Assembly (NCBI GenBank): GCA_948099385.1
Contig: CANUEZ040000199.1
Coordinates: 3,668,001-3,732,000, forward strand
Reading direction: 5' to 3'
Source: Fasciola hepatica
Lineage: Eukaryota; Platyhelminthes; Trematoda; Plagiorchiida; Fasciolidae
Length of the DNA stretch: 64,000 nt
Below, piece by piece: positions 33,290-49,117 of this stretch. Position 1 is the first letter of the stretch. Each line of letters begins with the position of its first letter. Below the pieces are notes generated by a model. The model was not told the DNA's origin. It searched no databases and was given only the letters and a program-made list of their open reading frames with translations. The position numbers were made by a program, and so were the translations under genes.

Positions 33290-33505
33290 AAAAGTCAGTT
33301 CTTCGAGAAAGGCAATCAGTCTATTGTTGCAGTGATGAACAAGGAAATCTCAGCCAAAGATAGTTCCTCAGGGATTTATACAAAACATTTTGCCCCCAAA
33401 TCGGACTGCTGGATTTCTTGTGTTAAACAAAAGTCTCTTTCCTATCAGTTAGGGAACGCCATTGGTGTGGTAAAACAAATGATTATCCAACACAATGAAG
33501 GTTCT
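33290..33505. repeat. Block shared with 5185-5365
   Basis: Ordered similarity to the right half of the TIR element at 4231-5599. It suggests a fragment or longer relative of that DNA-transposon family next to the Gypsy 5' side. Confidence 0.55.
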
Positions 33506-34055
33506 ACGTGAACGAATCCCGGGGTGAAATTTCGTAGTCAAGACAGCGAGCCACAATCAGAGTGAAATTTTTATTTCCGGTCAATTAAGGTCAATAGTTG
33601 CTTTATGCATCCAAAAAGGTGGACTTTCAGCTTTTTACACCATTTCTATGGATAAAATAATGCAATATATGCACCATTTTAACATCGGAAAAATAGTAAA
33701 GTTGGACAGGTGTTGGATATTCAAGGTGTTTTACAGTTTTCAGAGAACCTCCATGCGCTCAGTAGGCAGACGAGCGAGATATGACAAAACAGAAATGCGA
33801 CATGTAGAAATGTGGGCTAATAGTAGTTTGAAATTTGCGCGTGTGGAGGATGTAAATATAGCTTTCTAAGTGCACTGTGTGGAGGTTGATGGGATTTAGA
33901 GGGGATTTTGTAAGTAAAACTACCATAAGCACACAAGTGCCTGATTATGATAGTGTCAACAAGTTTAACCCCAGATGGGTGACCGAACCTAGAGATGCGC
34001 TTTATGGATCTTGTGATCAAATGAGGATTCTTTTTGAGCAAACCGAAAAGAATAC
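33506..34055. other. No gene recognised
   Basis: Short frames only. Confidence 0.35.
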
Positions 34056-34059
34056 TAGG

Positions 34060-35275
34060 GATCAGTAAAGGCAGTGGTGACCAATGTAAACGTTTACAAC
34101 TTTTGGAACGCTTTTATGGGGAAATGAAAGCATGCGTAGCCCGGGAGAGAAAAAGGACAACTGTCTAACTTTGCAAACCGTCTCACTGACGTGTATAGAC
34201 CACGACAGATTGTGGGTAAGTAAAACACCGATGCATTTGACTGAGGACGATGAGGGAATATGTTCACTGTGTACAGAAAACAGAGGGAGTCTGTCAATAC
34301 TGTTTTGATTCGATACCCTGAATGACAAATAAAATGATACTTTGTGACATTTACGTGCATTCAGATTCAGAGAACGGGAAGAGGACCAAACTATAGTGTT
34401 ATCTAGTCTGCTTTAGATTATGAGAGTAACCTCTGGTGTAGAATACGTACGGTCAAAAACGACGTCGTTTGCTTACTTATATGAAATAAATAAGGTAGGG
34501 TGAAAAGACAGCGCCCTGTCAGACACCATCATAAACAAGAAGTGGAGATCATATCATTTCACCAAGGGATGTAGACTGGGTCCGGTCAGAGACAAAGTCA
34601 CGGATCAGTCCGAATAAGCCCTGGTTGATGCCTGATTCGAATAACAGATTGAGTAGCACCGACCAATCGAGACTGTCAAAAGCATTTTCATAGTGCAGCA
34701 ATAGAGTCCTAACCATTTTACATTATTTTTCTGAGACGTCCGCAGCACAGTTTACTAAGTTGGCTATGGCGAAAAGAGTGGATCGAGACGAGTTACACGC
34801 AAATTTATTAGACATCATCCACGGCACCCTGAGTGACACTATGTGGTAGAAAAATTTCTCCAGCGTCTCGAGCGTTACAGATGTACACGCAGTGGCACGG
34901 CACGTACCAGTCTCCTTTTTTCGGAACAGGCTTTATCTTTACGCGTCTCCATATATTGTGAATCTTACCGCTTTTTAGACAACAAATAAAAATGTCTGCC
35001 AAGGAATCTGATGGGTCATCGACGCACACGTTCAGGACGACAGGGGATAAAACATCAGGACATGAGCTTTTACTGGTCTTCAGTGTACTTTGCTGCTTCC
35101 AAACAACAGTGGGCTCGATCTGAAGGGGCTAAGTAGTGCTGCCTTAGACAGGCTAACAGGTATCCTGAGACAAAGAAGCATAACTCTTGTTGAGCTGTTT
35201 GATATCAACGGAACGTTTCCCGACCCTCTAATCATTACCACAAAGCCTTTGTAGCACTCCAAGCGACCTGACATC
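34060..35275 (-). pseudogene. Jockey/CR1-group LINE reverse transcriptase remnant
   Basis: On the minus strand the RT fingers lie at 35029-34830 ('DIFICCLKSGKIHNIWR', 'VKIKPVPKKGDW'). The palm lies at 34720-34560 ('ENAFDSLDWSVLLNLLFE', 'IRDFVSDRTQS'). A post-palm segment at 34410-34330 reads 'WSSSRSLNLNARKCHKVSF', and the thumb lies at 34310-34200 ('VKCIGVLLTHNLSW'). The spacing matches Jockey/CR1-type RTs with a missing piece where the YxDD box should be (about 34420-34540). Stops and shifts are frequent. The upstream endonuclease was not found, so the copy is 5'-truncated or eroded. Confidence 0.75.
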
Positions 35276-35279
35276 TGGA

Positions 35280-35805
35280 TTTTTGCGTCGTACGGTATCT
35301 ACATATAGTCTATTTAGACCTTCGATTTCCAATTTTATCAGCTTAGTAGACCGCTTTACTTCAGTCTTTCGCCAGCTTTTTTAGACCTGTTCTTTCTTCC
35401 CACTTAGTTGTGTAGGTAAAGGAGAGAAGAACCTGTCAGCCTACACGTACATGGTTTCAAACGGACAGCAATTTTGAAAACACGAATTAAGATCGTCTGT
35501 AAGATTATCGCACAAAACTGTGGGATTTCGATAGTAAAACACGGTAAAATCAGTGGAGTTCACAACAGTCCGTGAATGTGCTACATTTTCGGAAGAGCTT
35601 TTTCATTGTTTGACAGTTTTGCGCATTCGTCTCGATAATGCGCACCGATTTTTCTGCTATTAGAATGCAGTGATCAGAACTGCTCATTGCCACAAGTTAT
35701 TGGGCCACGAACAACACTATTTTGTTTATGAAAACAAAATCTCGGCAAGAATCATTTCAAGAGGGGAAATACATAAAATTTATCAAATCGGGTGTCGTCT
35801 AAATC

Positions 35806-35849
<44 letters not shown>

Positions 35850-36555
35850 AGGGGATCAGAAGATACCCTGAGCTCAGTGGCTTTTGTATCCGGGGGTTAG
35901 GTGAATGTTGTCGGTGAGCAGTGATCGAAACCCGCCCAGAAAATATGGCTCGCATTCAGTAGTGATAACTTATCTTTTCGGTCGAGTATTTAGGAAGGGC
36001 CTAGTTTAAACAAGCAATGACTTGACCAGTTCAAACTGCGCAGCTAGAAACAGCGACCCCGCTCTGTCAAATTCGAATGGTATATTTTCCAGTAGACAGC
36101 CGTTCACCGTAGTCACGGATAGCCACCACATCTGAGCTTTTGTGGACGTTATGTACTTCGGCACTTCGAGATTTAGGTTCATGGTTATCCAATATCCCTG
36201 GCGATAAACTGAATCCCTGTGGTTGTGCATCAACCCCCCCCCCCCACACAAAATTCAGGTGTTGAACTTATTTCAACCCAGTTACGCAATCACACGGAAA
36301 TTCGGAAGACCTTTGCCACTAATCGTGGCACAGAGCCATATCCTTCCGTGTATTTAACCACAGAGTGATGGATCACTTGTGCCTCGCCCAGGAAGTCAAA
36401 CACGCCCTACATGACCAAGTTCAGAAAAACATTATTTCGACTTGCTGTATTTATTATACGGGCAAGTTCAAAATTGCAGGAAGTGGGCCGCGACTAATGA
36501 AATGCTACCAGCTGGGAAAGTGACCACTGGTTAAACATTTCAAACTTTTCGTCCA
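35280..36555. other. No gene recognised; (TA)n at 35809-35845
   Basis: Apart from the TA tract and a C-run (36234-36245) nothing is recognisable. Confidence 0.35.
35809..35845. repeat. (TA)n microsatellite
   Basis: About 18 units. Confidence 0.95.
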
Positions 36556-36559
36556 TGTC

Positions 36560-37580
36560 ATGAACTGACCTCAATTACTCACTTTCCAATCGTCACCCCT
36601 CAGTGAACATGGCGCGCCGAGAAATCCTATCCTATGTCCCAACCATCTTACCTTTGTGGCCCCTAATGTTTCATCTAAAGATTTGTTACATGTGCCTAGC
36701 ACTTTTCGCCTAACATCGGCATTGATAATGCTCCGTTTTCTCCAGATTTGAGTGATTCTACGAAGAATACAATCTTCGTACATCCTCCACTCACTGTGGC
36801 GACGCTCCCCAACCACAAGGGAGAATTGACCTGACTGTTGCTCCATATACTCACGCTTGATGAATACATGGGTGTCTCGTTTATGCCACAAAAGACTGAA
36901 GCTAATGAGCGCCAAATGACCTCACAGTATACGCGAAGTCACTTCACCCGATATCAGACCTCTGGGAGAAAAGCAGCTACCTTGCTAACAAAAACTTATC
37001 CACTTCATTCACAGTCTTCTCAGATAGCGTAAAGTTTGGCGTAGGATCAGCCCAGTCCTACAAAAAGTCCTGGTCCCTTGAAGGTGCAAAACACATACCG
37101 AACATTACTACGCGGTTGTTCAAACTGTCCATAAGGTTTTTCACTTTACGTGAAACTTCAATCAGAAGGACGATGCAATTTGCATATTTGTTATCTGACA
37201 CTTTTTCAACTGAGAGAGCCCTAATACCCTTATCGTCACATGGAAATTGGAAGTATCTAGGGCGAAATCAGTCACCAAGTTAAACAAAGAGGGAGGGAGG
37301 GGACGACTCAGACGTGCACCATTTCTAGGGATAAATTCAGGTTAAGGAGTATCGTAAGCTAGAACTCGGCTTCGTCTATTCGTGAGCAGGGAATTTACGA
37401 TGAAAATGAACGAGAGATGGTGCCAAAGAACTGTGCTGTCGATTCAGTCAAACGCCCCTTTCAGATGAAAAAAGCGATGATGGTGGATGTAGAGATGTAT
37501 TGAGACTAAACGTGAAAATTCATCCCGTCATATCAAGAAAGTTCGTTACATTGGGTTAGTCCAGATCCAATGCTTTCTTT
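36560..37580 (-). pseudogene. RTE-like LINE, RT to C-terminal end (degenerate)
   Basis: The minus strand carries a palm start ('FFHLKGAFD', 'IDSTVLWHHLS', about 37480-37400) and the segment after the catalytic box ('MDSLNNRVVMFGMCFAPS', about 37130-37080). The thumb ('NEVDKFLLA', about 37005) and the C-terminal block with 'ILRRITQIWRKRSIINADVR' and 'VRWLGHRIGFLGAPCS' (36770-36600) follow. It is the same family as the element at 19597, with many stops. The catalytic YADD box is not recognisable. The end near 36600 shares a GGCGCGCC-containing stretch with the copy at 905. Confidence 0.75.
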
Positions 37581-38010
37581 TTTTATTCATCAAACAGTTT
37601 CTTTCGTTTCCCATCCGCTTAGATCACCAGACCACGCTGACCGCCACTCGTTCAACTCCACACTCGCGTGATAGTTGTTTGTCCACTCCCAACACGCCAC
37701 ACAAATTTTAGTCTTGTTCCCATGACAAGTGTTGGTGGGTATTACCTCTATCCATCTTGCGTCCATTTGTTGGTCTTATCTTTTCGGATCGTTTACCAAT
37801 GAAACCTCATCCCTCACAGATTTTATCGCACACGTAACCCTCCTCCCTCGTTGCTTCCCAAGTACACTGACCCGCTGGTCATCATGACGACTACATCGGC
37901 GTGGTTACTTCCGCAGACTCCTCTTCGCACACGTATTGGTTCTTAAACAACTTACTTGTTATTGCATCTTGATTGCCTGAGTTATTTGACTGGGCCCACA
38001 GCTTGGGTGT

Positions 38011-38011
<1 letters not shown>

Positions 38012-38086
<75 letters not shown>
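38012..38086. repeat. (CT)n microsatellite
   Basis: About 37 uninterrupted units. Confidence 0.95.
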
Positions 38087-38089
<3 letters not shown>

Positions 38090-38452
38090 TTTTACCTTTG
38101 TTAATGAGTGAACTGTGGCGTTCCCGTTTTGATCATTCCATTTTCCCACAACCATGCTATTACGTATATTCCTCAACACGCTTGTGTTTACTCAGGATTT
38201 GGTTCTGTTCTGACCATCGATTTGTCACACTGCATTCCGAAAATAACGACTTCCTTCGTAAAACGCTTCACTGACTCCTGTACTGTCGTTTCGTGCCTTT
38301 TCTGACGATTATTTTGTAGGTGTCATGAAGCCTATTTGACTGTCTTGATTCTATGATCGGTTTGCCCACAACCTGAGGTGCGTTATTGTTGCTGTTTGAT
38401 AATTTGCCCTAATGTACAAGCAGTAAAACGAGCTTGTGTTCCCTTTCTTCAG

Positions 38453-38592
38453 ACTTGGGGTTCGTTCATCTGCGAATTGCTGAGCAGCGGGGTTACAATG
38501 CTGTACAGTGGGTCTACGAAGGATGTGCCTTTATTCTAAAATTTGTCGAAGAATGGAGATTTGTTCCATTGCACACTAGCCGAAATGAGTGA
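38453..38592 (+). CDS. Possible terminal exon, function unknown
   Basis: After a pyrimidine-rich acceptor (CCCTTTCTTCAG, ending 38452) a frame of 45 codons runs to TGA at 38590-38592. It contains 'LGFVHLRIAEQRGYNAVQW' and 'VYEGCAFILKFVEEWRFVP', which has amphipathic, protein-like character. No upstream exon or family match was found, so this rests on acceptor quality and composition only. Confidence 0.2.
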
Positions 38593-39929
38593 CGCTCGAA
38601 ATCCACACAAATAGTAAAAACTAGTTTGCAGTGACGTAGCGATGATTAAACTTTCTTGTAAGAATTGCTAAAATAAATCTGTCCGCGCAGTAGAGTCTAT
38701 TTCAGCACGTGTTCGTTGATTATCCTCCTTTGTTAACCGTACATGTACCCTGTCAATTTAAAAAACACAGTTCATATTACTGTGTACTTGAGAACAGATG
38801 GGTCTCAACTAAATTCAGTTAGAGTGTCACTCTAACCACACAATGCGGTCGATCGACTATGTAAATCCCTACCACCAGTACCGTCTTTCAGGTTACCAAC
38901 CAACCTCTTGATGGTTGTTATGGTGAACATTTATTTGTTGCTTGTTCCATTGATTACCGTTTGTAATCTAGTTAATACTAGCCAAGGATACACAGTGTGC
39001 TAGAATATGCACTGAAAATAAGAACATTGATGTTTTTTAATAAACACTAATCGTTATGATAATAACAAAATCGCGCTCTTTAATCAATAGGTCAATGAAA
39101 CGAATGAATCATTTTTAGCTCCGGAAAATTCTCATCCTTATTGCCGACATGGGCAACGTGGAGGACAAACTATTACCCGGCACCGGTCTTTCATGTTGTT
39201 CACATTCAAACTTATTTCTGCTGGAAAGTCTGTCATGGGCGTAGTTAGATATAGCTCGGAGTCCTTGCTGGTATTGGTTACCCTACGACTCAGAGACTTT
39301 CAGTCATTTTCTCACAAATCGATTTGCAGTTCATGCTTTGTTCGGCGTCAAGTCTTTATCAATAATAGACAAATCATGAGTGATGGTAACACATCATTCT
39401 GTGGTGAAATCCTTCGGTGATGATAAGCTGTGTACGTTTATTTTTGAGACATATATAGTGATTGTAATCAAGTACCAAGGCTGGCCTGTCCACACAGTTA
39501 ATCTTCTGATCTCGAAGAATGACCATTTGGTAAACTATAGAATGTCTGACAGGTCGTGGGTGCAGTCGATTTATTTGCTTCCGAGCTGGTCCAGCTCCTC
39601 AACTACGCCTAAGCTTTATCCTGATCACGTAACGGAACAAAACATTTTGTTCCGAACGGGTGAAAATCAGGCTATGTTCAACAATGGTATGACGGTGAAT
39701 TTGTGTCATACTGGCATTTGTACAAGATTACGACAAAATCCCTGTGTGTTGTGATAACAGTACCCTGAATACAGTTGTATATGGTGATACTCAAGTGTCT
39801 GTGAAAATGTAAGTCAGATCGTAACAAGAACGACAAGACGGGTTAGGATACTTGTATTTCCACGACCAACCAAGTCAAGTTCATGAAACACATACAATCG
39901 TTTATATAGTCCCTTTTTCAGATTGCGTG

Positions 39930-40270
39930 GCACCAATATTGCTCTTGCGGCTGCTTGAGTGATTCGGCTGCGTTCTGGCCAGTTGCGCGTCGCCGATAGC
40001 TAGCTTCTCTTGGGCATCATTTCTATTCGGCTGGTTCGATTGTCCCAGTTGAAAAATGACCGGCAGCCCCTCATCTGGGCTATGTTGATGGGTGCCGGCA
40101 ACCCCGCTACTTCCCCTCTGGTAGTCTGTAAGCCACCCTTTGTCTGCTTCGAGAAGCCTCCGACATATTCGCCGTCTGTTCTTTTGTCTGTGGCCCTCGG
40201 TTGGTTCGTCCGTTAGCCTTGATATTCACGTCTCTCTCTTACCCCAGCGTTCCGCGCTACAATATGAGGT
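39930..40270 (-). repeat. Dispersed repeat, copy 2 (inverted)
   Basis: Reverse complement of 2230-2565 at moderate identity, including the GTTGCCGGCA, TCGGAGGCTTC and AAGGC[GT]AACGGA landmarks in order. Confidence 0.65.
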
Positions 40271-40274
40271 AATT

Positions 40275-44100
<3,826 letters not shown>

Positions 44101-44103
44101 TTG

Positions 44104-44125
44104 ATGATGATGATGCTGATGCTGA

Positions 44126-44167
<42 letters not shown>
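44104..44167. repeat. (GAT)n followed by (TA)n
   Basis: A GATGATGATGCTGATG tract grades into about 19 TA units. It lies at the 3' side of the minus-strand LINE remnant at 44330-44780. Confidence 0.9.
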
Positions 44168-44169
<2 letters not shown>

Positions 44170-44329
44170 CACTGGCTTAAATTCAGCATGGAGCCAAAGT
44201 AACGGCAACAATTAGGAGAATAGGAGATAGGGTGTAGTGTACAGTGAAAGGAACAATCATTTAAAAGATAAAATGCTGTGACCCTTCCTTATTTCGCCGT
44301 ACATGGTTCGGTGTTTTTGGTCATTTTGT

Positions 44330-44780
44330 TTGTCGGAATGACGATTTTGTGATTACGGGATACGAGGGTTCGACAGCCAGACCGCATGGCATTCGCGCCA
44401 CTGAATTCTATTCTCAGCCATATCCGTCAACGTCTCTAACTGACGACCATTCTCGTCCTCTGGGCATCAATTAGGGGTAGGGAAACACCAATGGAAGCCA
44501 ATGCTCATGATAGCTTCTTCATACATCTATGCCAATTCATGGCCTGACCACCATGCGTGTGTCGTGCGAATTTAGCACGGAAAGACAGACGATGATCAGG
44601 CCTTTGAAAGATATGACCGAGCCACCGGAGGCGGTGTAGAACGATCAAAAATGTGTTGAATTTAATAGTAGAAAATCGAGAAATGATCCCAAGGTTTTCG
44701 AATATTGGTTGCATGCGTGTATTAGGTTGACGGTGTTCGTAGGTTACCGGCCGCTGCTCTAGGCGTTTAAGTTGCACACT
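44330..44780 (-). pseudogene. RTE-like LINE C-terminal fragment
   Basis: The minus strand shows 'MQPIFENLGIISRF' and 'LHRLRWLGHIFQRPDHRLS' (44700-44590). 'GGQAMNWHRCMKK' (about 44545) follows, and then, in another frame, 'LETLTDMAENRIQWREC' (about 44430-44390). This is the same C-terminal order as in the element at 19597, with one frameshift. It is 5'-truncated and lacks the RT core. Confidence 0.8.
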
Positions 44781-44784
44781 CGCG

Positions 44785-47685
44785 TGCAGATGATGTCACC
44801 CTAATGGGTTTTGAGATCTTTTCAACTTAAATACCGAAATGAGCGAAAAATAGCCAAGTAAGTGCCATCCACCAAAAGAGAGGATATCGTTATTTATAAT
44901 AATAATTAAGAAAACATAATAACACAACTTTATCTCTTTTTACTCGTGGTATCAGAACGTGTGTACGGTGTACTCTTCCATCTGGCGTGTACGCGGACCT
45001 TCATTTGCAAGCTAGTTGAGAAAAACTCTGTCAAATCAAACACAATGCTCATCCAATGAGCAATGTGTTCAGGTGAAGTGTTCACAATCCGAGCTAAAAA
45101 ACACAGGGAGGTGAGCTAGTTTAGAAACCGATTATACTGGAGACCAAAAATTATCCAAGATATACTCACAATTATGGTTTATGGCGAGTCATTTTACAAG
45201 ATTTAATGCGATCATTAGCCGACGAATTTCTGATTTTCAATTTTCCCACGGTCATTTTTCATCACTGTTTAATCTTTCCGTTTCGTTCCTTATACCCATT
45301 CTCTCTCCCATCTCAATTTTTGCCGGTAATTTGTGTTCTTTTCTCCGATGGGGGTCGATAGAAGAGGAAGCTGCTGGTTGTCATCGCTGCTGTCATTTCA
45401 CATTTTATGTCAGCACACAGTGTGATGGCTAAACCGCCCTTCCCCTATGACTTTTTCAGAGCAGGGCAGTGAAATTTCCACGAAAGATCTGATTGTCGGT
45501 AGTACCTTGCATCACAGATGAGTTTTCACACTACGTCCAATTCAACGTGGTGAATCTCAAGTGTATTACAAATCGGTTCATATTTATTCTGCATACAAAC
45601 TTCATGGACTGATTCGTTGAATTTTGTACTGCTCTCTTTTTATTCAATTTCAGCTCTATTCACGTATCTGTGGATTGAGGAAAATATGGCAAGCATGTGC
45701 CTTCGTCTACGACATGTGATATTTTCTTTGAATATGATTTCACATTTCTCGTTCACAATCGAAACATAACAAACTTCGTCGTCAGAAACATCTTAATTTT
45801 TATATGTGACCCAGGTGCTTACTGCGAATTTTCGCTTATCTTAAATTGGATGGATTTCGGTTATTTGTTTCATTGTAACCTGAGTCCTGTTCGTTCTTGG
45901 TTTTGCATCTCACTGCCATATATTACAGTTACACCAAAACGGAAGTGTATTTGGAAAACATACGGTCTATGGTATCCTTCGCTTTCCCAGAATGCGCTTT
46001 GAATAGGTAACAGCTAGTAATATCTGATGGTGTTTTTCCATTTGGTTCATTTTACCAAGAAATAAACCTGATGTGAAGCACATGGCGTATTGTTTTTTGC
46101 GCGAATGCAACCGTTTTACTCGCAACCCTCGATCGTCTAATGGAAACACTCTCAATAGATAAATTGATTTGGGTGTGATTCAACAGTCAGACAAGGTATC
46201 GTCAACAACATAAATCAGATGGACCGGATAGGTTTTCTGTGTCTGTTCTTGCACGACGATATCCCAGCACTGACAAAGAAGTAGACCAAACTCCTCGGTT
46301 CGATAAGGATGACGGAAGAGATAATAAGGAAAAGAATGTTTTGCAAATTGCGAAGAATTGTTGCTCTTGCTCTGCTCGGTCTTCTGCCTTTTCTATTTAG
46401 TACATAACAATGTATAACAATATAGAAAGGGAGCTGACGTCAATGAAAGACTGTCAAATGTTCATAAACCATTGAGAAGCTGAGTAGATATCCTGGTAAG
46501 TAGATGTTTGACACACAATCGTTCAATACGTTGCAGGTTGCATGTGCAATACCAGTGACTCCTTTAAAACTTGATGAGACAGCCTCCATGTTCTCAGTGG
46601 TGAGCTGAGCCTTGTTGCTGCATGATGACTCACATAACATGCAGATAAAATACTGAAATTCTCCAGGGTGAAAACGATGAGACCTTGATTATCCGGACAA
46701 CATTGTTCTTTCAATTAAAGATATAGGTGGGTTGAAAGCTTTCCTGACTATCAGTGTTGGGGATGAGTTTTGCACGTTCAAATTGTAGGACACAGCTAAA
46801 GGGCTGCAATACTGCAACAGCACACCTTACGATAGGAGACAATGCATCAGTTAGATACGATATTTTTGAAAATAATTCACTTCCGACGTTTTGTCAACTT
46901 CAAACTTTCACGCTTCATAGAAATTTCTCATGATAAGCAAGTTTGAAATACTCGACTGTCCAATGAAAATAATTTCTGGTTTGGATCGTTGTAGTTCATT
47001 TCTTACGGTTCCTACGCTCGTTGAATTTTTACTTATTCTATTCAGGTTTCCGCTGGGAGATATCAACCAAACTGTGGTACTTCGTCGAAGTTTACCAGTT
47101 TTTTGAAGTTGACTGGACTGAAACAGTCAGATTACCAACCCTGTCCTTTTAGCAACTTAAGAAATGTTCCACAAAACCCACACATGACGTACGTATTGAC
47201 ATCCTCCCTTGTTGTTCCTAAACTATCAGTTCTCGTGATGAAATAATAATGGTAGTCATAATATTATTTCACTTCTTTTATTCCCTGTACGACAAACGGT
47301 AATGTTTCTGGAAGGCGGCTGTGGTCAATCAAAGGTTGCCGAGTGACGAAATGACCGGTGGTTTCATGATTCGAACGCGGGACGTCTAGGTTCAAACGGC
47401 ACGGTGATCAGCGTTTGATCATCCTCAGCCAATCAGAAAAATAAGCAATCCGTTAGAGGAAGGAAGAGTTAGCAGTTGGAGTTCACATATGATAACCCTC
47501 CAGTTTATATAAACGAAAACGCATTTATCCTAACACCGTAACGTTGTGTGCACATTGTGGAAAACTATTGCGTTTCCAAGTACATGCTCATCGGATGTCC
47601 ACATCGCTGATAGTAATTTCTAAGAGAAAGCCAAATAGGTTATTTCCGCTTACATAATATGCAGCTAGCATTTGACTAATTTCAT
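44785..47685. other. No gene recognised
   Basis: Several frames of 60-100 codons occur, for example 45697-46002 (+), but they are low-scoring by eye and match no family. Nothing else is seen. Confidence 0.35.
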
Positions 47686-47689
47686 TTAT

Positions 47690-48725
47690 TAGCATCCCGT
47701 AATGGAATGGATAGTCCTTCTTGAAATACGGCTGAGCCAGCATAGACGGTGTAAAGCGATGACTTCGTTAGAAGAGCGGCCATCCGTGTCTAGCACACGA
47801 AGACCCACCTGGGCATACTAAGTTGACTTTACCACCAGACACGAGCAATGCTTCGGAGACATCAGTTATCGAAAACAAAAAGACACCCAGGATCCTCAAC
47901 GCGAAGTGGCCAGATCTCACAACAATAGACTAAAATACTAGGAACCGGGGCAGTGTGCACCTCTCAGCTAAAACAAAGCCGGATTTCACGACGACGCCAC
48001 AGGTGTCGCAGGTCTGCGAAAAATTCTCTAGCTGTCGCTAAGCGTGAACTGATCTCCTCCCTACCACCACCTCCAGCTGTTATCGATTCCCAAAGGCACT
48101 TGAAGATGTCCTCTGATTCCAGCTGATCACCATAAACGGTGAATGCAGGCACGGGCACCTGTCAATCTTTCGAAAGCACTTCGCACTTGCAGGGCGCAAA
48201 GTGTACACCATATCCGTATAATTCAATCATCAAGCACTCCAAAACGTGATGTATTTTCTGTGCATTGTCACTTAGCAAAGCGGCAATGCCAGCATGTTCA
48301 AAGTTAGGATCTGTGTTCCTTGGGAGAAGTTCAATTCCACCGGTTAGAAGATCAGATAAGGCTTCTCGTAGAACATCCTTTATGGCAAAATTGGAGGGAA
48401 AAGGGCATATAGTTTAGTCTTGTCACACTCGACTGGGGACGACCAAAAAAGGGCCAAAGCTGGCAGTAAGCCCTCACTCGACCTGAGATGTGAGAATCCA
48501 ACTCTTTGAGGAGAGATATATACTTCTCAGATACTCCATTTCTCAGTGAACAATTACATAGTACAGTTCTATCGAGAGGGTCACATGCCTCACGAATGTC
48601 CAGGAATATGGTGATCACTGGTAGTTGGAAAGCGTGACAGTGCCAAAGAAGTTGTCAGAGGGTGAATAACTGGTCGATACATCCACGACTGGTGTGAAAC
48701 TCATTGTGTTCCTCACCATTCTACT
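47690..48725 (-). pseudogene. RTE-like LINE, RT half (degenerate)
   Basis: The minus strand reads 'EFHTSRGCIDQLFTL' (about 48700) and 'FLDIREACDPLDRTVLCN' (about 48610). 'SEKYISLLKELDSHISGRVRAY' is identified by its 'SGRVRAY' core (about 48480). The segment after the catalytic box reads 'ALLSDNAQ...GVHFAPCKCEVLSKD' (about 48270-48160), followed by 'VPAFTVYGDQL' and 'LATAREFFADLRHLWRRREI' (48150-47980). The Y-A-D-D box is destroyed. The copy starts abruptly near 48725, so it is 5'-truncated. Confidence 0.8.
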
Positions 48726-48729
48726 GTCT

Positions 48730-49110
48730 GTGCTTTTTGTACACGATAAAAATTCCCTTCAGTTGATGCAGTATGAATAACAGAAAAATGGAACCTGTTG
48801 TGTGACCAATCCATGCGTCATTGGCATTCGTACGTGATTCACTCCGTTTCCGCTGACCTTGCACGCGCCTGAGCGATACCTGTCTATCCCATGCACTGCT
48901 TTGTTCCATTCTACCAATCACATGCGGTTAACTGTGCGTGAGACGGAAATCGTATCACTGATCTCGTCCACTTGTCACATTATCGTGCGTGCGTTCACCG
49001 TGCGATGTACCCAAACACAGATTCGTTCTCACATACTATTTCAGACTACTTTCACGCACGCATGCACGCACGTACGCACATAGCCGTGACTTCACTGATA
49101 CCACGAACGA
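48730..49110. other. No gene recognised between two LINEs
   Basis: The stretch is rich in CACGCA-type sequence near 49050-49080. No coding feature is visible. Confidence 0.35.
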
Positions 49111-49117
49111 CACCGAG

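Larger units (their letters stand above)
37585..39925. other. Mostly unassigned; (CT)n tract and one exon-like stretch
   Basis: Contains the (CT)n tract (38012-38086) and the exon-like frame at 38453-38592. Other frames are short and unconvincing. Confidence 0.35.

Noticed and set aside
37982..38179. Minus-strand frame with a long Arg-Glu repeat
   Set aside because: Created by the (CT)n tract.
45697..46002. 101-codon plus-strand frame
   Set aside because: Phe/Ile/Cys-rich composition typical of AT-rich non-coding sequence; no family match and no neighbouring exon.
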